A stretch of DNA of 14,292 nt from Anaerolineae bacterium (lineage in GTDB: Bacteria; Chloroflexota; Anaerolineae; B4-G1; SLSP01). The translations under genes and the position numbers were made by a program. Below the pieces are notes generated by a model. The model saw nothing but the letters and a program-made list of their open reading frames with translations. It did no database searches and was not told the origin of the DNA. The stretch covers positions 1 through 14,292 of the forward strand of contig JAFGSL010000596.1 of the NCBI GenBank assembly GCA_016934645.1, in the 5' to 3' direction. Below are positions 1 to 7,115 of this stretch, piece by piece (positions within the stretch are counted from its first letter, which is position 1; each line of letters opens with the position of its first letter).

Positions 1-312
1 GGGGGGATCAAGCAGATCCGCGTCTCCGGCGGCGGGGCGAAGAGTCCGCTCTGGCGGCAGATTCTGGCGGACGTCATCGGCAGCGAGCTGGTGACGGTGA
101 ACACCACCGAGGGGGGTGCGTTCGGTGCAGCGCTGCTGGCGGCGGTCGGCGCGGGCGTGTGGGCGACCGTGCCGGAGGCCTGCCGGGCGACGATCAAGGT
201 GGTGAGCGCCACATCCCCGCAACCGGCGCAGGTGAAGGTCTACAACGACCTCTACCCGCTGTACCGGGGCCTGTATCCCGCACTCAAACCGACGTTCGAC
301 GCGGTCGCGTAA
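1..312 (+). CDS. FGGY-family carbohydrate kinase (xylulokinase-like), C-terminal part
   Basis: Frame 1 is open from the first base to TAA at 310-312, so the gene begins upstream of the window and only about 103 C-terminal residues are visible. They carry the FGGY C-terminal signature: VSGGGAKSPLWRQILADVIG near residues 8-27, followed by a TTEGGAFGAALLAAVGAG stretch. This is the second actin-like domain that closes over ATP. Family members phosphorylate xylulose, fuculose, rhamnulose, ribulose, gluconate or glycerol in the cytosol. The GGGAKSPLWRQILADV wording is most like xylulokinases, but the substrate cannot be read from this fragment. A strong terminator follows 24 bases after the stop, so it is a separate transcription unit from the LacI-led cluster. 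The GTG at 91 is internal, not a start. Confidence 0.88.
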   Translation, partial: GGIKQIRVSGGGAKSPLWRQILADVIGSELVTVNTTEGGAFGAALLAAVGAGVWATVPEACRATIKVVSATSPQPAQVKVYNDLYPLYRGLYPALKPTFDAVA

Positions 313-335
313 CAGCCGGAGTTTTTTCGAAAGTG

Positions 336-364
336 AAAGTCCCGTCAAGATGACGGGACTTTTT
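336..364 (+). terminator. Rho-independent terminator after the FGGY kinase
   Basis: A 12-base perfect stem (AAAGTCCCGTCA at 336-347 pairing with TGACGGGACTTT at 351-362) with a 3-base loop AGA runs into a T-rich tract (359-368). It lies between the kinase stop and the next promoter, as expected for an intrinsic terminator separating two units. The A run before the stem would give some activity on the other strand as well. Confidence 0.9.
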
Positions 365-373
365 GATTTCCTC

Positions 374-402
374 TTGACAAAGATGCGGAATCGCGCTATT
401 AT
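374..402 (+). promoter_or_regulatory. Consensus sigma70-type promoter of the LacI-led cluster
   Basis: A perfect -35 box TTGACA (374-379) and a near-perfect -10 box TATTAT (397-402) are separated by exactly 17 bases. Transcription should start near 408-410, giving a leader of about 30 bases before the regulator ATG at 441. Downstream genes follow on the same strand with mostly short gaps, so this may drive much of the window. The -10 box is overlapped by the operator at 400-417. Confidence 0.85.
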
Positions 403-417
403 GGTAACGTTACCATA
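400..417 (+). promoter_or_regulatory. LacI-family operator, perfect 18-bp palindrome
   Basis: TATGGTAACGTTACCATA is its own reverse complement over all 18 bases and has the central CG typical of LacI/GalR operators. It covers the end of the -10 box and the predicted start site, so a bound repressor would block RNA polymerase. The adjacent gene encodes a LacI-family regulator, so autoregulation with sugar-released repression of the cluster is the natural reading. I saw no second copy of this palindrome in the window. Confidence 0.85.
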
Positions 418-440
418 TCAAGAAATCACCGAGATCACTT

Positions 441-1448
441 ATGCCAACAATACGAGATGTCGCCCAACACGCCGGCGTTGCACCAATCACCGTCTCGCGG
501 GTCGTCAACCAGGACGGCTACGTAAGCGATGAAACGCGCGCGCGCGTCGAGGCGGCGATTGCGGAGCTTGGCTATGTCCCCAACCGGCTGGCGCGCGGAT
601 TGCGTTCCAAACGGACAAATACGCTCGGATTGGTCCTCACCGATATTGCCAACCCATTCTGGACGACAGTGGCGCGCGGTGTAGAGGATGCTGCCGAAGC
701 CGAAGGATTCAGCGTCATCCTGTGTAACACCGACGAATCGGAGCACAAACAGGAGGCATACCTGCACGTGCTGCTGCAAAAGCAGGTGGACGGCTTTGTG
801 CTGGCCCCAGCTCGCAGCAATGCCGCGCCGGTCACGCTGATCCAACAGCAGGATGTACCGGTGGTCGTCATCGACCGGCGCGTGCCGGTTGATGTGGATA
901 CGGTGCGCTGCGATTCGGAAGGCGGTGCGTACCAGCTTACACGTCATCTGCTCGATTTGGGACACCGGCACATCGCCATCCTCAGCAGTTCGGCGTTTGT
1001 CTCGACGGCAGAAGATCGTGTCGCGGGATATCGACGCGCCCTACAGGAAGCAGATTTGCCTGTAGATGATGCCTACATCTTTCACCGTGAGTTTACGCAG
1101 GCCGCCGGGGATGCAATGGCGCGCCAGGCGATGGCGCTCACGCCGTGCCCGACGGCATTGTTTGCCGTGAATAACTTCATCGCTATCGGTGCTTACAAGG
1201 CTGTGCGGGAAATGGGACTGCACGTGCCGGACGACGCCTCGGTGGTCGCGTTTGATGATCTGCCGCTGGCACTGGTCATCGAGCCGTTCCTCACCGTCGC
1301 ATCACAACCGGCCTACGCGATGGGCCGGCGTGCCACCGAATTGCTTCTGCAACGGCTGAGCAACGATGCAACGGAGCCTTGCCAACACATTGTTTTACCC
1401 ACAACATTGATTGTGCGCCAATCCAGCGGACTACCAAAATCAGAATAA
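441..1448 (+). CDS. LacI-family transcriptional regulator
   Basis: 335 residues, the normal length for LacI/GalR repressors. Residues 3-23 (IRDVAQHAGVAPITVSRVVN) are the N-terminal helix-turn-helix. The hinge helix follows around 45-58 (YVPNRLARGLRSKRT), and from about 60 the periplasmic-binding-protein fold begins with NTLGLVLTDIANPFW. The late motif DDASVVAFDDLPLALVIEPFLTVASQP near the C-terminus is typical of the sugar-binding domain. It probably binds the 18-bp palindrome at 400-417 and represses its own promoter and the genes behind it until a sugar derived from the substrate is present. The effector cannot be read from sequence. The ATG is chosen because the HTH starts immediately after it. 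Its SD is weak (GAGA at 431-434), which fits low repressor levels. The GH29 gene starts 18 bases after the stop. Confidence 0.95.
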   Translation: MPTIRDVAQHAGVAPITVSRVVNQDGYVSDETRARVEAAIAELGYVPNRLARGLRSKRTNTLGLVLTDIANPFWTTVARGVEDAAEAEGFSVILCNTDESEHKQEAYLHVLLQKQVDGFVLAPARSNAAPVTLIQQQDVPVVVIDRRVPVDVDTVRCDSEGGAYQLTRHLLDLGHRHIAILSSSAFVSTAEDRVAGYRRALQEADLPVDDAYIFHREFTQAAGDAMARQAMALTPCPTALFAVNNFIAIGAYKAVREMGLHVPDDASVVAFDDLPLALVIEPFLTVASQPAYAMGRRATELLLQRLSNDATEPCQHIVLPTTLIVRQSSGLPKSE

Positions 1449-1466
1449 AAGTAAGGAGAGAAAGCT

Positions 1467-2882
1467 ATGACAACGTTTGAAGCAACTTGGGAATCGTTAA
1501 CGCAGTACAGCGTACCCGATTGGTATCTCGATGGCAAATTCGGCATCTTCATCCATTGGGGATTGTATGCTGTCCCGGCGTTCGGGAACGAATGGTATCC
1601 ACGCAATATGTACCTGCAAGGGACCAAAGAGTTCCAGCATCACGTGGAGACCTACGGGCCGCAATCGGAATTTGGCTACAAAGATTTCATCCCGATGTTC
1701 AAGGCCGAACACTACGACCCCGATGCCTGGGCGCAGCTTTTCGCCGAGGCAGGTGCGAAGTTCGTCGTACCGGTGGCGGAGCATCACGACGGTTTTGCGA
1801 TGTACGACACGGAGCTTTCCCGGTGGAATGCAGCGCAGATGGGGCCGCAGCGCGACCTCATCGGCGACCTGGCGGAGGCGGTGCGCGCGCGGGGGTTGGT
1901 CTTTGGCCTCTCCAGCCATCGTGCGGAACACTGGTGGTTTATGAACGGCGGGAAGGCGTTCGACTCGGACGTGCAAGACCCAGTGTATGCTGACTTCTAC
2001 GGCCCGGCGCAGCCGAATGACCCCGACTGGAAGAGCCTGGATTGGAAGCCGCGCCCGGATGCGCAATTTCTCGATGAGTGGCTGGCGCGCATGTCTGAGC
2101 TGGTGGACAAGTACCAGCCACAGCTCATCTGGTTTGACTGGTGGATTGAGCAGACGGTGTTCAAGCCCTACCTGCAAAAATTCGCGTCCTACTACTACAA
2201 CCGGGGCGCAGAATGGGGCAAGGGCGTCGCCATCAACTACAAAAACGCGGCGTTCCCACCGGAGGTCGCCGTTTACGACGTCGAACGCGGGCAACTCAGG
2301 GGCATCAATCCGCACTTCTGGCAGACGGACACCTCGGTCTCCAAGAATTCGTGGGGTTACATCACGCATCACGATTACAAGACGGCGGGCGACATCGTCG
2401 GCGATCTGGTGGACATCGTGAGCAAGAACGGCGCGTTGTTACTCAACGTCGGTCCGCGCGCGGATGGCACGATCCCGGAGCCGGAGGCGGTGATGTTGCG
2501 CGACATCGGGCGATGGCTGGCAGTGAACGGCGAGGCCATCTACGGCACGCGCCCGTGGACGCGCTTCGGCGAGGGGCCAACAGACGTCCCAGAGGGCGGC
2601 TTCACCGACACGAAGCGCGCGGCCTACACCAGCGCGGATGTCCGTTTCACCACGAAGGGCGACACACTTTATGCAATTTGCCTTGGCTGGCCGGAGACGG
2701 TGTGGTGTATCCAGGCGTTGGGCAAAAAGGCAGGCGAAGTTGCCCGCGTAGAATTACTCGGCAGCGATGCGGCGCTGACCTGGAAACAGGATGCGGATCG
2801 CTTGATGGTTCACGCACCCGCGGATAAGCCGTGCGCGTATGCGTATACACTTAAAGTCACTTTTGAGACGGGGATGGCATAA
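1467..2882 (+). CDS. GH29 alpha-L-fucosidase (or exo-alpha-L-galactosidase)
   Basis: A 471-residue GH29 glycosidase that should release terminal alpha-L-fucose, or L-galactose as some GH29 members do, by a retaining mechanism. GH29 landmarks: KFGIFIHWG at 24-32 (substrate His30), [14 protein letters not shown] at 101-114 (His106, His107), the nucleophile Asp224 in LIWFDWW, and [17 protein letters not shown] at 322-338 closing the barrel. Glu273 in DVERGQL lies where the acid/base is often found, but that assignment is tentative. A small beta domain follows from about 350. There is no signal peptide, so it acts in the cytosol on imported oligosaccharides. AAGGAG at 1453-1458 lies 8 bases before the ATG. 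The stop overlaps the sulfatase start (TAATG), implying translational coupling. Fucosidase versus L-galactosidase cannot be settled by eye. Confidence 0.9.
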   Translation: MTTFEATWESLTQYSVPDWYLDGKFGIFIHWGLYAVPAFGNEWYPRNMYLQGTKEFQHHVETYGPQSEFGYKDFIPMFKAEHYDPDAWAQLFAEAGAKFVVPVAEHHDGFAMYDTELSRWNAAQMGPQRDLIGDLAEAVRARGLVFGLSSHRAEHWWFMNGGKAFDSDVQDPVYADFYGPAQPNDPDWKSLDWKPRPDAQFLDEWLARMSELVDKYQPQLIWFDWWIEQTVFKPYLQKFASYYYNRGAEWGKGVAINYKNAAFPPEVAVYDVERGQLRGINPHFWQTDTSVSKNSWGYITHHDYKTAGDIVGDLVDIVSKNGALLLNVGPRADGTIPEPEAVMLRDIGRWLAVNGEAIYGTRPWTRFGEGPTDVPEGGFTDTKRAAYTSADVRFTTKGDTLYAICLGWPETVWCIQALGKKAGEVARVELLGSDAALTWKQDADRLMVHAPADKPCAYAYTLKVTFETGMA

Positions 2883-4285
2883 TGGCGCAGGATTCACGCC
2901 CGAACATCCTTTTTATCATGACCGACGATCACGCCGCGCACGCGATGAGCTGCTACGGCAGCCGCATCAATGCGACACCGCACCTGGACCGCATCGCCAA
3001 CGAGGGGATGCGTTTTGACAATTGCTTCTGCACCAACTCCATCTGCACGCCCAGCCGCGCGGTGATTCTGACGGGGCAGTACAGCCACGTCAACGGCGTG
3101 ACGACGCTGGACTCGAAGCTGGATGGGCGACGGGAAAACGTCGCCAAAATCCTGCAACGCAACGGCTACCAGACCGCGATGATCGGCAAGTGGCACCTGG
3201 GGCACGGCGGGATTCACAATCCCACGGGCTTCGATTATTGGATCGTGCTACCGGGCCAGGGATTGTATCACAATCCGGTGATGGACGAGATGGGCACAGA
3301 GAAAGTCATCCCCGGCTATGCCACCGACTTGATCACCGACATCTCGCTGGACTGGTTGCGCCACCGTGACCCCGACCGTCCCTTCTTCCTGATGTGCCAT
3401 CACAAAGCGCCACATCGCCCGTGGGAACCGGATGAGAAGCACGCGCAACTCTATGAGGATGTGGACATCCCCGAGCCGGAAACGTTCAACGATGACTACA
3501 GCAACCGCGCGGCTGCCGCTGCCGCCGCAACGATGCGCATTGACCGTGACCTCAACGCTACCGATCTCAAGCATCCCGTACCTGAAGGCTTGACGGCTGA
3601 TGAGGAGAAAAGCTGGAAGTATCAGCGTTACATCAAAGACTATTTGCGCTGTGTGGCGTCGGTGGATGATAACGTAGGGCGACTATTGGACTACCTGGAC
3701 GAGACCGGACTGACCGAAAACACCATCGTCATCTACACCTCGGATCAGGGCTTCTTCCTGGGCGACCACGGCTGGTATGACAAGCGCTTTATGTACGAAG
3801 AATCGCTGCGGATGCCGTTTGTGATCCGTTATCCACAAGAAATTCCGCCGGGCACGGTAAACAAGGATATGATTCTCAATGTTGATTTCCCACTGACGTT
3901 CCTGGATTACGCGGGGATTGAGGCTCCGGACGATATGCAGGGCGTGAGTTTTCGCCGGTTGTTGCAGGGCGAGACGCCGGAGGGCTGGCAAACTTCGCTG
4001 TACTATCGCTATTGGATGCATCTGGCGCACCACAACGTCTACGCGCACTACGGCGTGCGCACGCTGCGCTACAAGCTCATCTACTACTACGCGGATGCGT
4101 TGGGACAACCCGGCGCGATTGACAATCCCAAGTGCCCGGAATGGGAGCTATTTGACCTGGAGAACGATCCGTATGAGTTGCACAATGTCTACCACGACCC
4201 GGCTTACGCAGATGTCGTCCGTGAACTGACCGCAGAACTCAGTCGTTTACAGACCAAAGTCGGGGATCAACCGTATGAGGGGTGA
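2882..4285 (+). CDS. Type I (formylglycine-dependent) sulfatase
   Basis: 467 residues of the S1/alkaline-phosphatase-like fold. [21 protein letters not shown] (6-26) supplies metal ligands Asp15 and Asp16. CTPSR at 55-59 is the C-x-P-S-R maturation motif, so Cys55 would become formylglycine. GKWHLG at 102-107 (Lys103, His105) and [17 protein letters not shown] at 285-301 (Asp288, Gln289, His296, Lys301) complete the catalytic site. It hydrolyses a sulfate ester, probably on a sugar. The N-terminal half resembles N-acetylglucosamine-6-sulfatase-type S1 proteins, but the substrate is not determinable. Unlike most bacterial sulfatases of polysaccharide loci it has no signal peptide, so desulfation would be cytosolic. 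The start codon overlaps the GH29 stop by one base, suggesting that desulfation and deglycosylation of one substrate are produced in fixed ratio. No maturation enzyme is encoded in the window. Confidence 0.92.
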   Translation: MAQDSRPNILFIMTDDHAAHAMSCYGSRINATPHLDRIANEGMRFDNCFCTNSICTPSRAVILTGQYSHVNGVTTLDSKLDGRRENVAKILQRNGYQTAMIGKWHLGHGGIHNPTGFDYWIVLPGQGLYHNPVMDEMGTEKVIPGYATDLITDISLDWLRHRDPDRPFFLMCHHKAPHRPWEPDEKHAQLYEDVDIPEPETFNDDYSNRAAAAAAATMRIDRDLNATDLKHPVPEGLTADEEKSWKYQRYIKDYLRCVASVDDNVGRLLDYLDETGLTENTIVIYTSDQGFFLGDHGWYDKRFMYEESLRMPFVIRYPQEIPPGTVNKDMILNVDFPLTFLDYAGIEAPDDMQGVSFRRLLQGETPEGWQTSLYYRYWMHLAHHNVYAHYGVRTLRYKLIYYYADALGQPGAIDNPKCPEWELFDLENDPYELHNVYHDPAYADVVRELTAELSRLQTKVGDQPYEG

Positions 4286-4325
4286 GTGAGGCTCACTGTC
4301 TTTGACATAACTTTTTACTCATGTG

Positions 4326-4331
4326 AAGGAG
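4326..4331 (+). promoter_or_regulatory. SD site that fixes the epimerase start
   Basis: AAGGAG lies 5 bases upstream of the ATG at 4337. An in-frame GTG at 4286 would add 17 residues, but it has no such site and lies right at the sulfatase stop. The first codons after 4337 are A/T-rich, another mark of a real start. Confidence 0.75.
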
Positions 4332-4336
4332 ATACA

Positions 4337-5401
4337 ATGACTATTAATAAAATGGCTAAAGATGTATTGAATAAGGATGATCTTATCGTTATCACCGGCG
4401 CGGGCGGCTTTATCGCCGGGGCGCTGACGCGCTACTTTCACGATCAGGGTTTCACACGCATCCGCGCGATAGACAAGAAGCCGCTGCCCGAATGGTACCA
4501 GCGCGTGCCGGGCGTCGAAAGCCTGTCGATGGACCTGAGCGAGTATGACAACTGCGTCCGCGCCGTCGAAGGGGCGCGCGAGGTCTACAACCTGGCGGCG
4601 GACATGGGCGGGATGGGCTTCATCGAGCGTTTCCGTGTGGAGTGCCTGCGCAGCATCCTCATCAACACGCACATGCTTGAGGCAGCGTACCGCGCCGGGG
4701 TGGACCGCTATTTCTATTCCTCGTCGGCCTGCGCTTACAACACCGAGTTGCAGAAAGACCCCAACGTGCGCGCGCTCAAAGAATCCGACGCTTATCCGGC
4801 GATGGCGGAACGGGGGTACGGCTGGGAGAAGCTGATGTCCGAGATGTTCTGTCAGGAGTACTGGGCGGAACGGCGGATGAAGACGGCGATTGCCCGTTTC
4901 CACAACGTTTACGGCCCCTTCGGCACCTGGGATGGAGGCCGCGAGAAAGCGCCCGCCGCGCTCTCACGCAAGGTGGTAGAGGCGGAGGACACGGGCGATA
5001 ACACAATCACCATCTGGGGTGACGGCCATCAAACGCGCAGTTTCATGTACATCGATGACTGCGTCAAGGGCATTGATATGATTGCCCACTGCGACAAGTT
5101 GATTGCCACCCCCATCAACCTGGGATCGAGCGAGCTGGTTTCCATCAACGATCTCGTGAGCATCATCGAGGACATCGCCGGCATCACAATGGAACGCCAC
5201 TACGACCTCGATGCGCCGCGCGGCGTCGCCGGGCGTAACAGCGACAACACCTTCATCCAGCAGGTTCTCGGATGGGAACCCAGCACCCCGCTCCGCGAGG
5301 GGATGGAGAAAACCTACACCTGGATCAAGCAGCAGTACGCCGACCGCAAGGCGGGCATTTTCACGCCGGCGTCGGAAACGGGAATGCCCAAAGGGCATTA
5401 G
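4337..5401 (+). CDS. GDP-mannose 3,5-epimerase-like NAD-dependent epimerase
   Basis: 354 residues, extended short-chain dehydrogenase family. The Rossmann motif TGAGGFIAG is at 20-28. Long blocks match plant GDP-mannose 3,5-epimerase (GME) as I remember it: YNLAADMGGMGFI, YGPFGTWDGGREKAPAA, WGDGHQTRSF and PRGVAGRNSDN. GME converts GDP-D-mannose to GDP-L-galactose and some GDP-L-gulose. Its acid/base pair and SDR pair appear here as Cys132, Lys204, Tyr161 and Lys165, with spacings (29, 4 and 39 residues) equal to those I recall for the Arabidopsis enzyme (145, 174, 178, 217). This makes GME chemistry likely, although a different nucleotide sugar is possible. It is cytosolic. It follows the sulfatase after 51 bases and precedes a sugar kinase and a nucleotidyltransferase, so the three may form a nucleotide-sugar module. 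The C-terminal 20 residues look like a disordered tail. Confidence 0.87.
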   Translation: MTINKMAKDVLNKDDLIVITGAGGFIAGALTRYFHDQGFTRIRAIDKKPLPEWYQRVPGVESLSMDLSEYDNCVRAVEGAREVYNLAADMGGMGFIERFRVECLRSILINTHMLEAAYRAGVDRYFYSSSACAYNTELQKDPNVRALKESDAYPAMAERGYGWEKLMSEMFCQEYWAERRMKTAIARFHNVYGPFGTWDGGREKAPAALSRKVVEAEDTGDNTITIWGDGHQTRSFMYIDDCVKGIDMIAHCDKLIATPINLGSSELVSINDLVSIIEDIAGITMERHYDLDAPRGVAGRNSDNTFIQQVLGWEPSTPLREGMEKTYTWIKQQYADRKAGIFTPASETGMPKGH

Positions 5402-5404
5402 GAA

Positions 5405-5468
5405 ACAGTAGACGGTAAACGGTAGACAGTAGACAGGGGCTTTTCCCGTCTACTGTCTACCGTTTACC
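5405..5468 (+). repeat. Intergenic long hairpin with direct repeats (GTAGACAGTAGAC type)
   Basis: Two perfectly complementary 21-base arms (5414-5434 and 5448-5468) flank a 13-base centre, AGGGGCTTTTCCC, which can add three more G-C pairs. The 9-mer ACAGTAGAC occurs at 5405-5413 and again at 5426-5434, a 21-base period. The element fills the whole gap between the epimerase stop and the kinase ATG at 5478. No T-run follows, so it is not a normal terminator. It looks like a dispersed, mobile-type palindromic repeat. On the mRNA it would form a very stable stem-loop just ahead of the kinase start. Confidence 0.88.
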
Positions 5469-5477
5469 TTATCACCT

Positions 5478-6269
5478 ATGGATAACAAAACTAACCACGT
5501 GACTTCCATCATCGGCCCCCTTCCCTACCGTATGGCCTTCGCAGGGGGATGGATCGACCAGCCGTTTGTGTCGCGGCACAATCCCACACCGCCCGGCTCG
5601 ATGGTAGTGGTGGCGATTGAGCCGACGTGCCACTTTATGGATCGCTGCGGGATGGGGACGAGCACACGCAAAATTGCCGCGAAGTTGTGGCCTGACGGTC
5701 TGCCTGCCCACGATCCCGCCGAGTTAGTGCGTGAGTTGTACGCCGAGGAGAATCGCGGCAAGACTGAGCCGTCGGGGTCGCAGGACATGATCGGCCTGCT
5801 CTACCCCGGCGTCAACCGGTTGGATTACGACTTCGCACACGAGGGCGGCGTCTTCCCGGTTCACATCGAATCCAACACCGCTCCCGCCGTCGCGCACTGG
5901 CTGGAGCGCGTCATCTGGATGGTGCCCGTGGCGCAGCGTCCCGATGGATACAATCCGCTGGGCGTCAAAAACCTCGACCCGGATTGGATTCGCCGGTTGG
6001 GGCAGTCGGGCAAGGATTGCTTCGACGCCATCGTGGCGATGGACGCCGCCGCGCTTGGCGCTTCAATGAACGAGTGTATGCTGTGTTGGGAAACGCTGTT
6101 GCCGGACGTGGTCTACCACCACACACTCACCGTAGACCTGATGGCGCTCTGGCGCTATTACCAGGCTCAGTATCCCGGCGCGATGTATTCCGGCTGTGGC
6201 GGTGGCTATCTCTACGTGGTTTCTGAGCAGCCGGTGCCGGGCGGATTCCGCGTGCGGATAAAACTGTGA
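5478..6269 (+). CDS. Short GHMP-family sugar kinase
   Basis: 263 residues with three GHMP kinase motifs: PYRMAFAGGWIDQPF at 16-30 (substrate end), RCGMGTSTRKIAA at 56-68 in place of the usual GLGGSSA-type phosphate loop, and YSGCGGGYLYVVSE at 237-250 (glycine-rich motif 3). GSQDMIGLLYPGVNRLDY at 100-117 resembles the GKQDQYAAAFGG region of heptose-7-phosphate and fucose kinases. Such enzymes phosphorylate a sugar hydroxyl, often the anomeric one, to make the substrate for a nucleotidyltransferase, which is the next gene. It is clearly shorter than the usual 320-360 residues, so it is either a compact subfamily or catalytically altered. No SD precedes the ATG: the upstream bases are the hairpin arm plus TTATCACCT. 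The first motif begins 16 residues in, so a later start is unlikely. L-galactose, L-fucose or a heptose are possible substrates. Confidence 0.72.
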   Translation: MDNKTNHVTSIIGPLPYRMAFAGGWIDQPFVSRHNPTPPGSMVVVAIEPTCHFMDRCGMGTSTRKIAAKLWPDGLPAHDPAELVRELYAEENRGKTEPSGSQDMIGLLYPGVNRLDYDFAHEGGVFPVHIESNTAPAVAHWLERVIWMVPVAQRPDGYNPLGVKNLDPDWIRRLGQSGKDCFDAIVAMDAAALGASMNECMLCWETLLPDVVYHHTLTVDLMALWRYYQAQYPGAMYSGCGGGYLYVVSEQPVPGGFRVRIKL

Positions 6270-7105
6270 ACGGGACACGGACAATGCAACAGGTGATTGT
6301 GACCGGCAGTTTCGATACTATGCGCGCTCCTGACTTTCGCTTCCTGGAAGAAGCCGCGAAGTTGGGGGCGTTACACGTTGTTTTGTGGTCAGACGCGGTG
6401 GTGGATGCGATGACGGGGCACACACCAAAGTTCCCTGAGGCGGAACGCCGCTACTTTGTGGAAGCCATTCGTTACGTTGACCGAGTGACCTTGCTGACGA
6501 CCCTCTCGCCTTTTGAGCTGTTGGCGCAAATTTCTGCACTGCGGCCGGACGTGTGGGCGGTCCGCGAACAGGACGCCAACCCACAACAGCGCGCCTATTG
6601 TGATATGCATCGTATTGCTTATCACGCCATCGTGGATGCGGATGTGGACGGCTTTCCGGCACCGGCGCCCAATGCCTACGAGCAGCCCACGACCCGCAAG
6701 AAAGTCCTCGTCACCGGCTGCTACGATTGGTTCCACTCCGGGCACGTGCGCTTTTTTGAGGAGGCATCAGCATACGGCGATTTGTACGTCATCGTGGGCA
6801 GTGATGCCAATGTGTCGCTGCTCAAGGGTTACGGGCATCCCATGTTCAGGCAGGAGGAGCGCCGCTACATCGCGCAGTCCATTCGTTTTGTCACGCAGGC
6901 GTTGATCTCCACCGGCACAGGCTGGATGGACGCCGAACCGGAGATTGCGCGGATACAGCCCGACATCTATCTCGTCAACGAGGATGGCGACAAGCCCGAA
7001 AAACGCGTGTTCTGCGAAGAGCACGGATTGGAGTACGTCGTGCTGAAGCGGCGGCCGAAAGAAGGACTGGCGCGCCGTTCCAGCACCGATCTACGGGGAT
7101 TTTAG
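6266..7105 (+). CDS. Tandem two-domain cytidylyltransferase-like protein, first domain degenerate
   Basis: 279 residues holding two copies of the HxGH nucleotidyltransferase fold. The second (about 145-279) is intact: VLVTGCYDWFHSGHVRFFEEA carries HSGH at 157-160, then GDLYVIVGSD, a QEERRYIAQSIRFV segment and a terminal RRSSTDLR resembling the R-x-S-S-T motif. The first (about 8-123) aligns along its length (VIVTGSFDTMRAPDFRFLEEA, then EAERRYFVEAIRYV) but has RAPD where HSGH should be and lacks RSST, so it is probably inactive. Members couple a phosphorylated alcohol or sugar to CMP or AMP. Two tandem domains recall ethanolamine-phosphate cytidylyltransferase. The GTG start overlaps the kinase TGA, suggesting coupling. 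An ATG at 6284 (residue 7) is an alternative and neither has a strong SD. Position after a GHMP kinase and an epimerase suggests an NDP-sugar product. Confidence 0.8.
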   Translation: MNGTRTMQQVIVTGSFDTMRAPDFRFLEEAAKLGALHVVLWSDAVVDAMTGHTPKFPEAERRYFVEAIRYVDRVTLLTTLSPFELLAQISALRPDVWAVREQDANPQQRAYCDMHRIAYHAIVDADVDGFPAPAPNAYEQPTTRKKVLVTGCYDWFHSGHVRFFEEASAYGDLYVIVGSDANVSLLKGYGHPMFRQEERRYIAQSIRFVTQALISTGTGWMDAEPEIARIQPDIYLVNEDGDKPEKRVFCEEHGLEYVVLKRRPKEGLARRSSTDLRGF

Positions 7106-7108
7106 GAG
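7104..7108 (+). promoter_or_regulatory. SD site that fixes the first dehydratase start
   Basis: AGGAG at 7104-7108 overlaps the preceding TAG. It is 7 bases from the ATG at 7116 but only one base from the ATG at 7110. The 7116 start also gives MKITDV, identical to the start of the paralogue at 8451, so 7116 is preferred. Confidence 0.7.
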
Positions 7109-7115
7109 AATGACA

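Noticed and set aside
1497..2372. Minus-strand open frame (291 codons) opposite the GH29 gene
   Set aside because: No family motif and fully covered by the GH29 frame, whose nucleophile and His motifs are intact.
4282..4296. Short inverted repeat GTGAG...CTCAC after the sulfatase as a terminator
   Set aside because: The stem is only five pairs and is not followed directly by a T-run. The next gene has its own SD 30 bases on, so read-through is more likely.
4302..4338. Possible internal promoter (TTGACA at 4302-4307) before the epimerase
   Set aside because: The only -10-like string, TACAAT at 4333-4338, is 25 bases away and overlaps the start codon. No hexamer at 16-18 bases resembles a -10 box.
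5414..5468. The long hairpin as a rho-independent terminator
   Set aside because: Only two T residues follow the 3' arm, and the next ATG is 9 bases away. It fits a palindromic repeat better.
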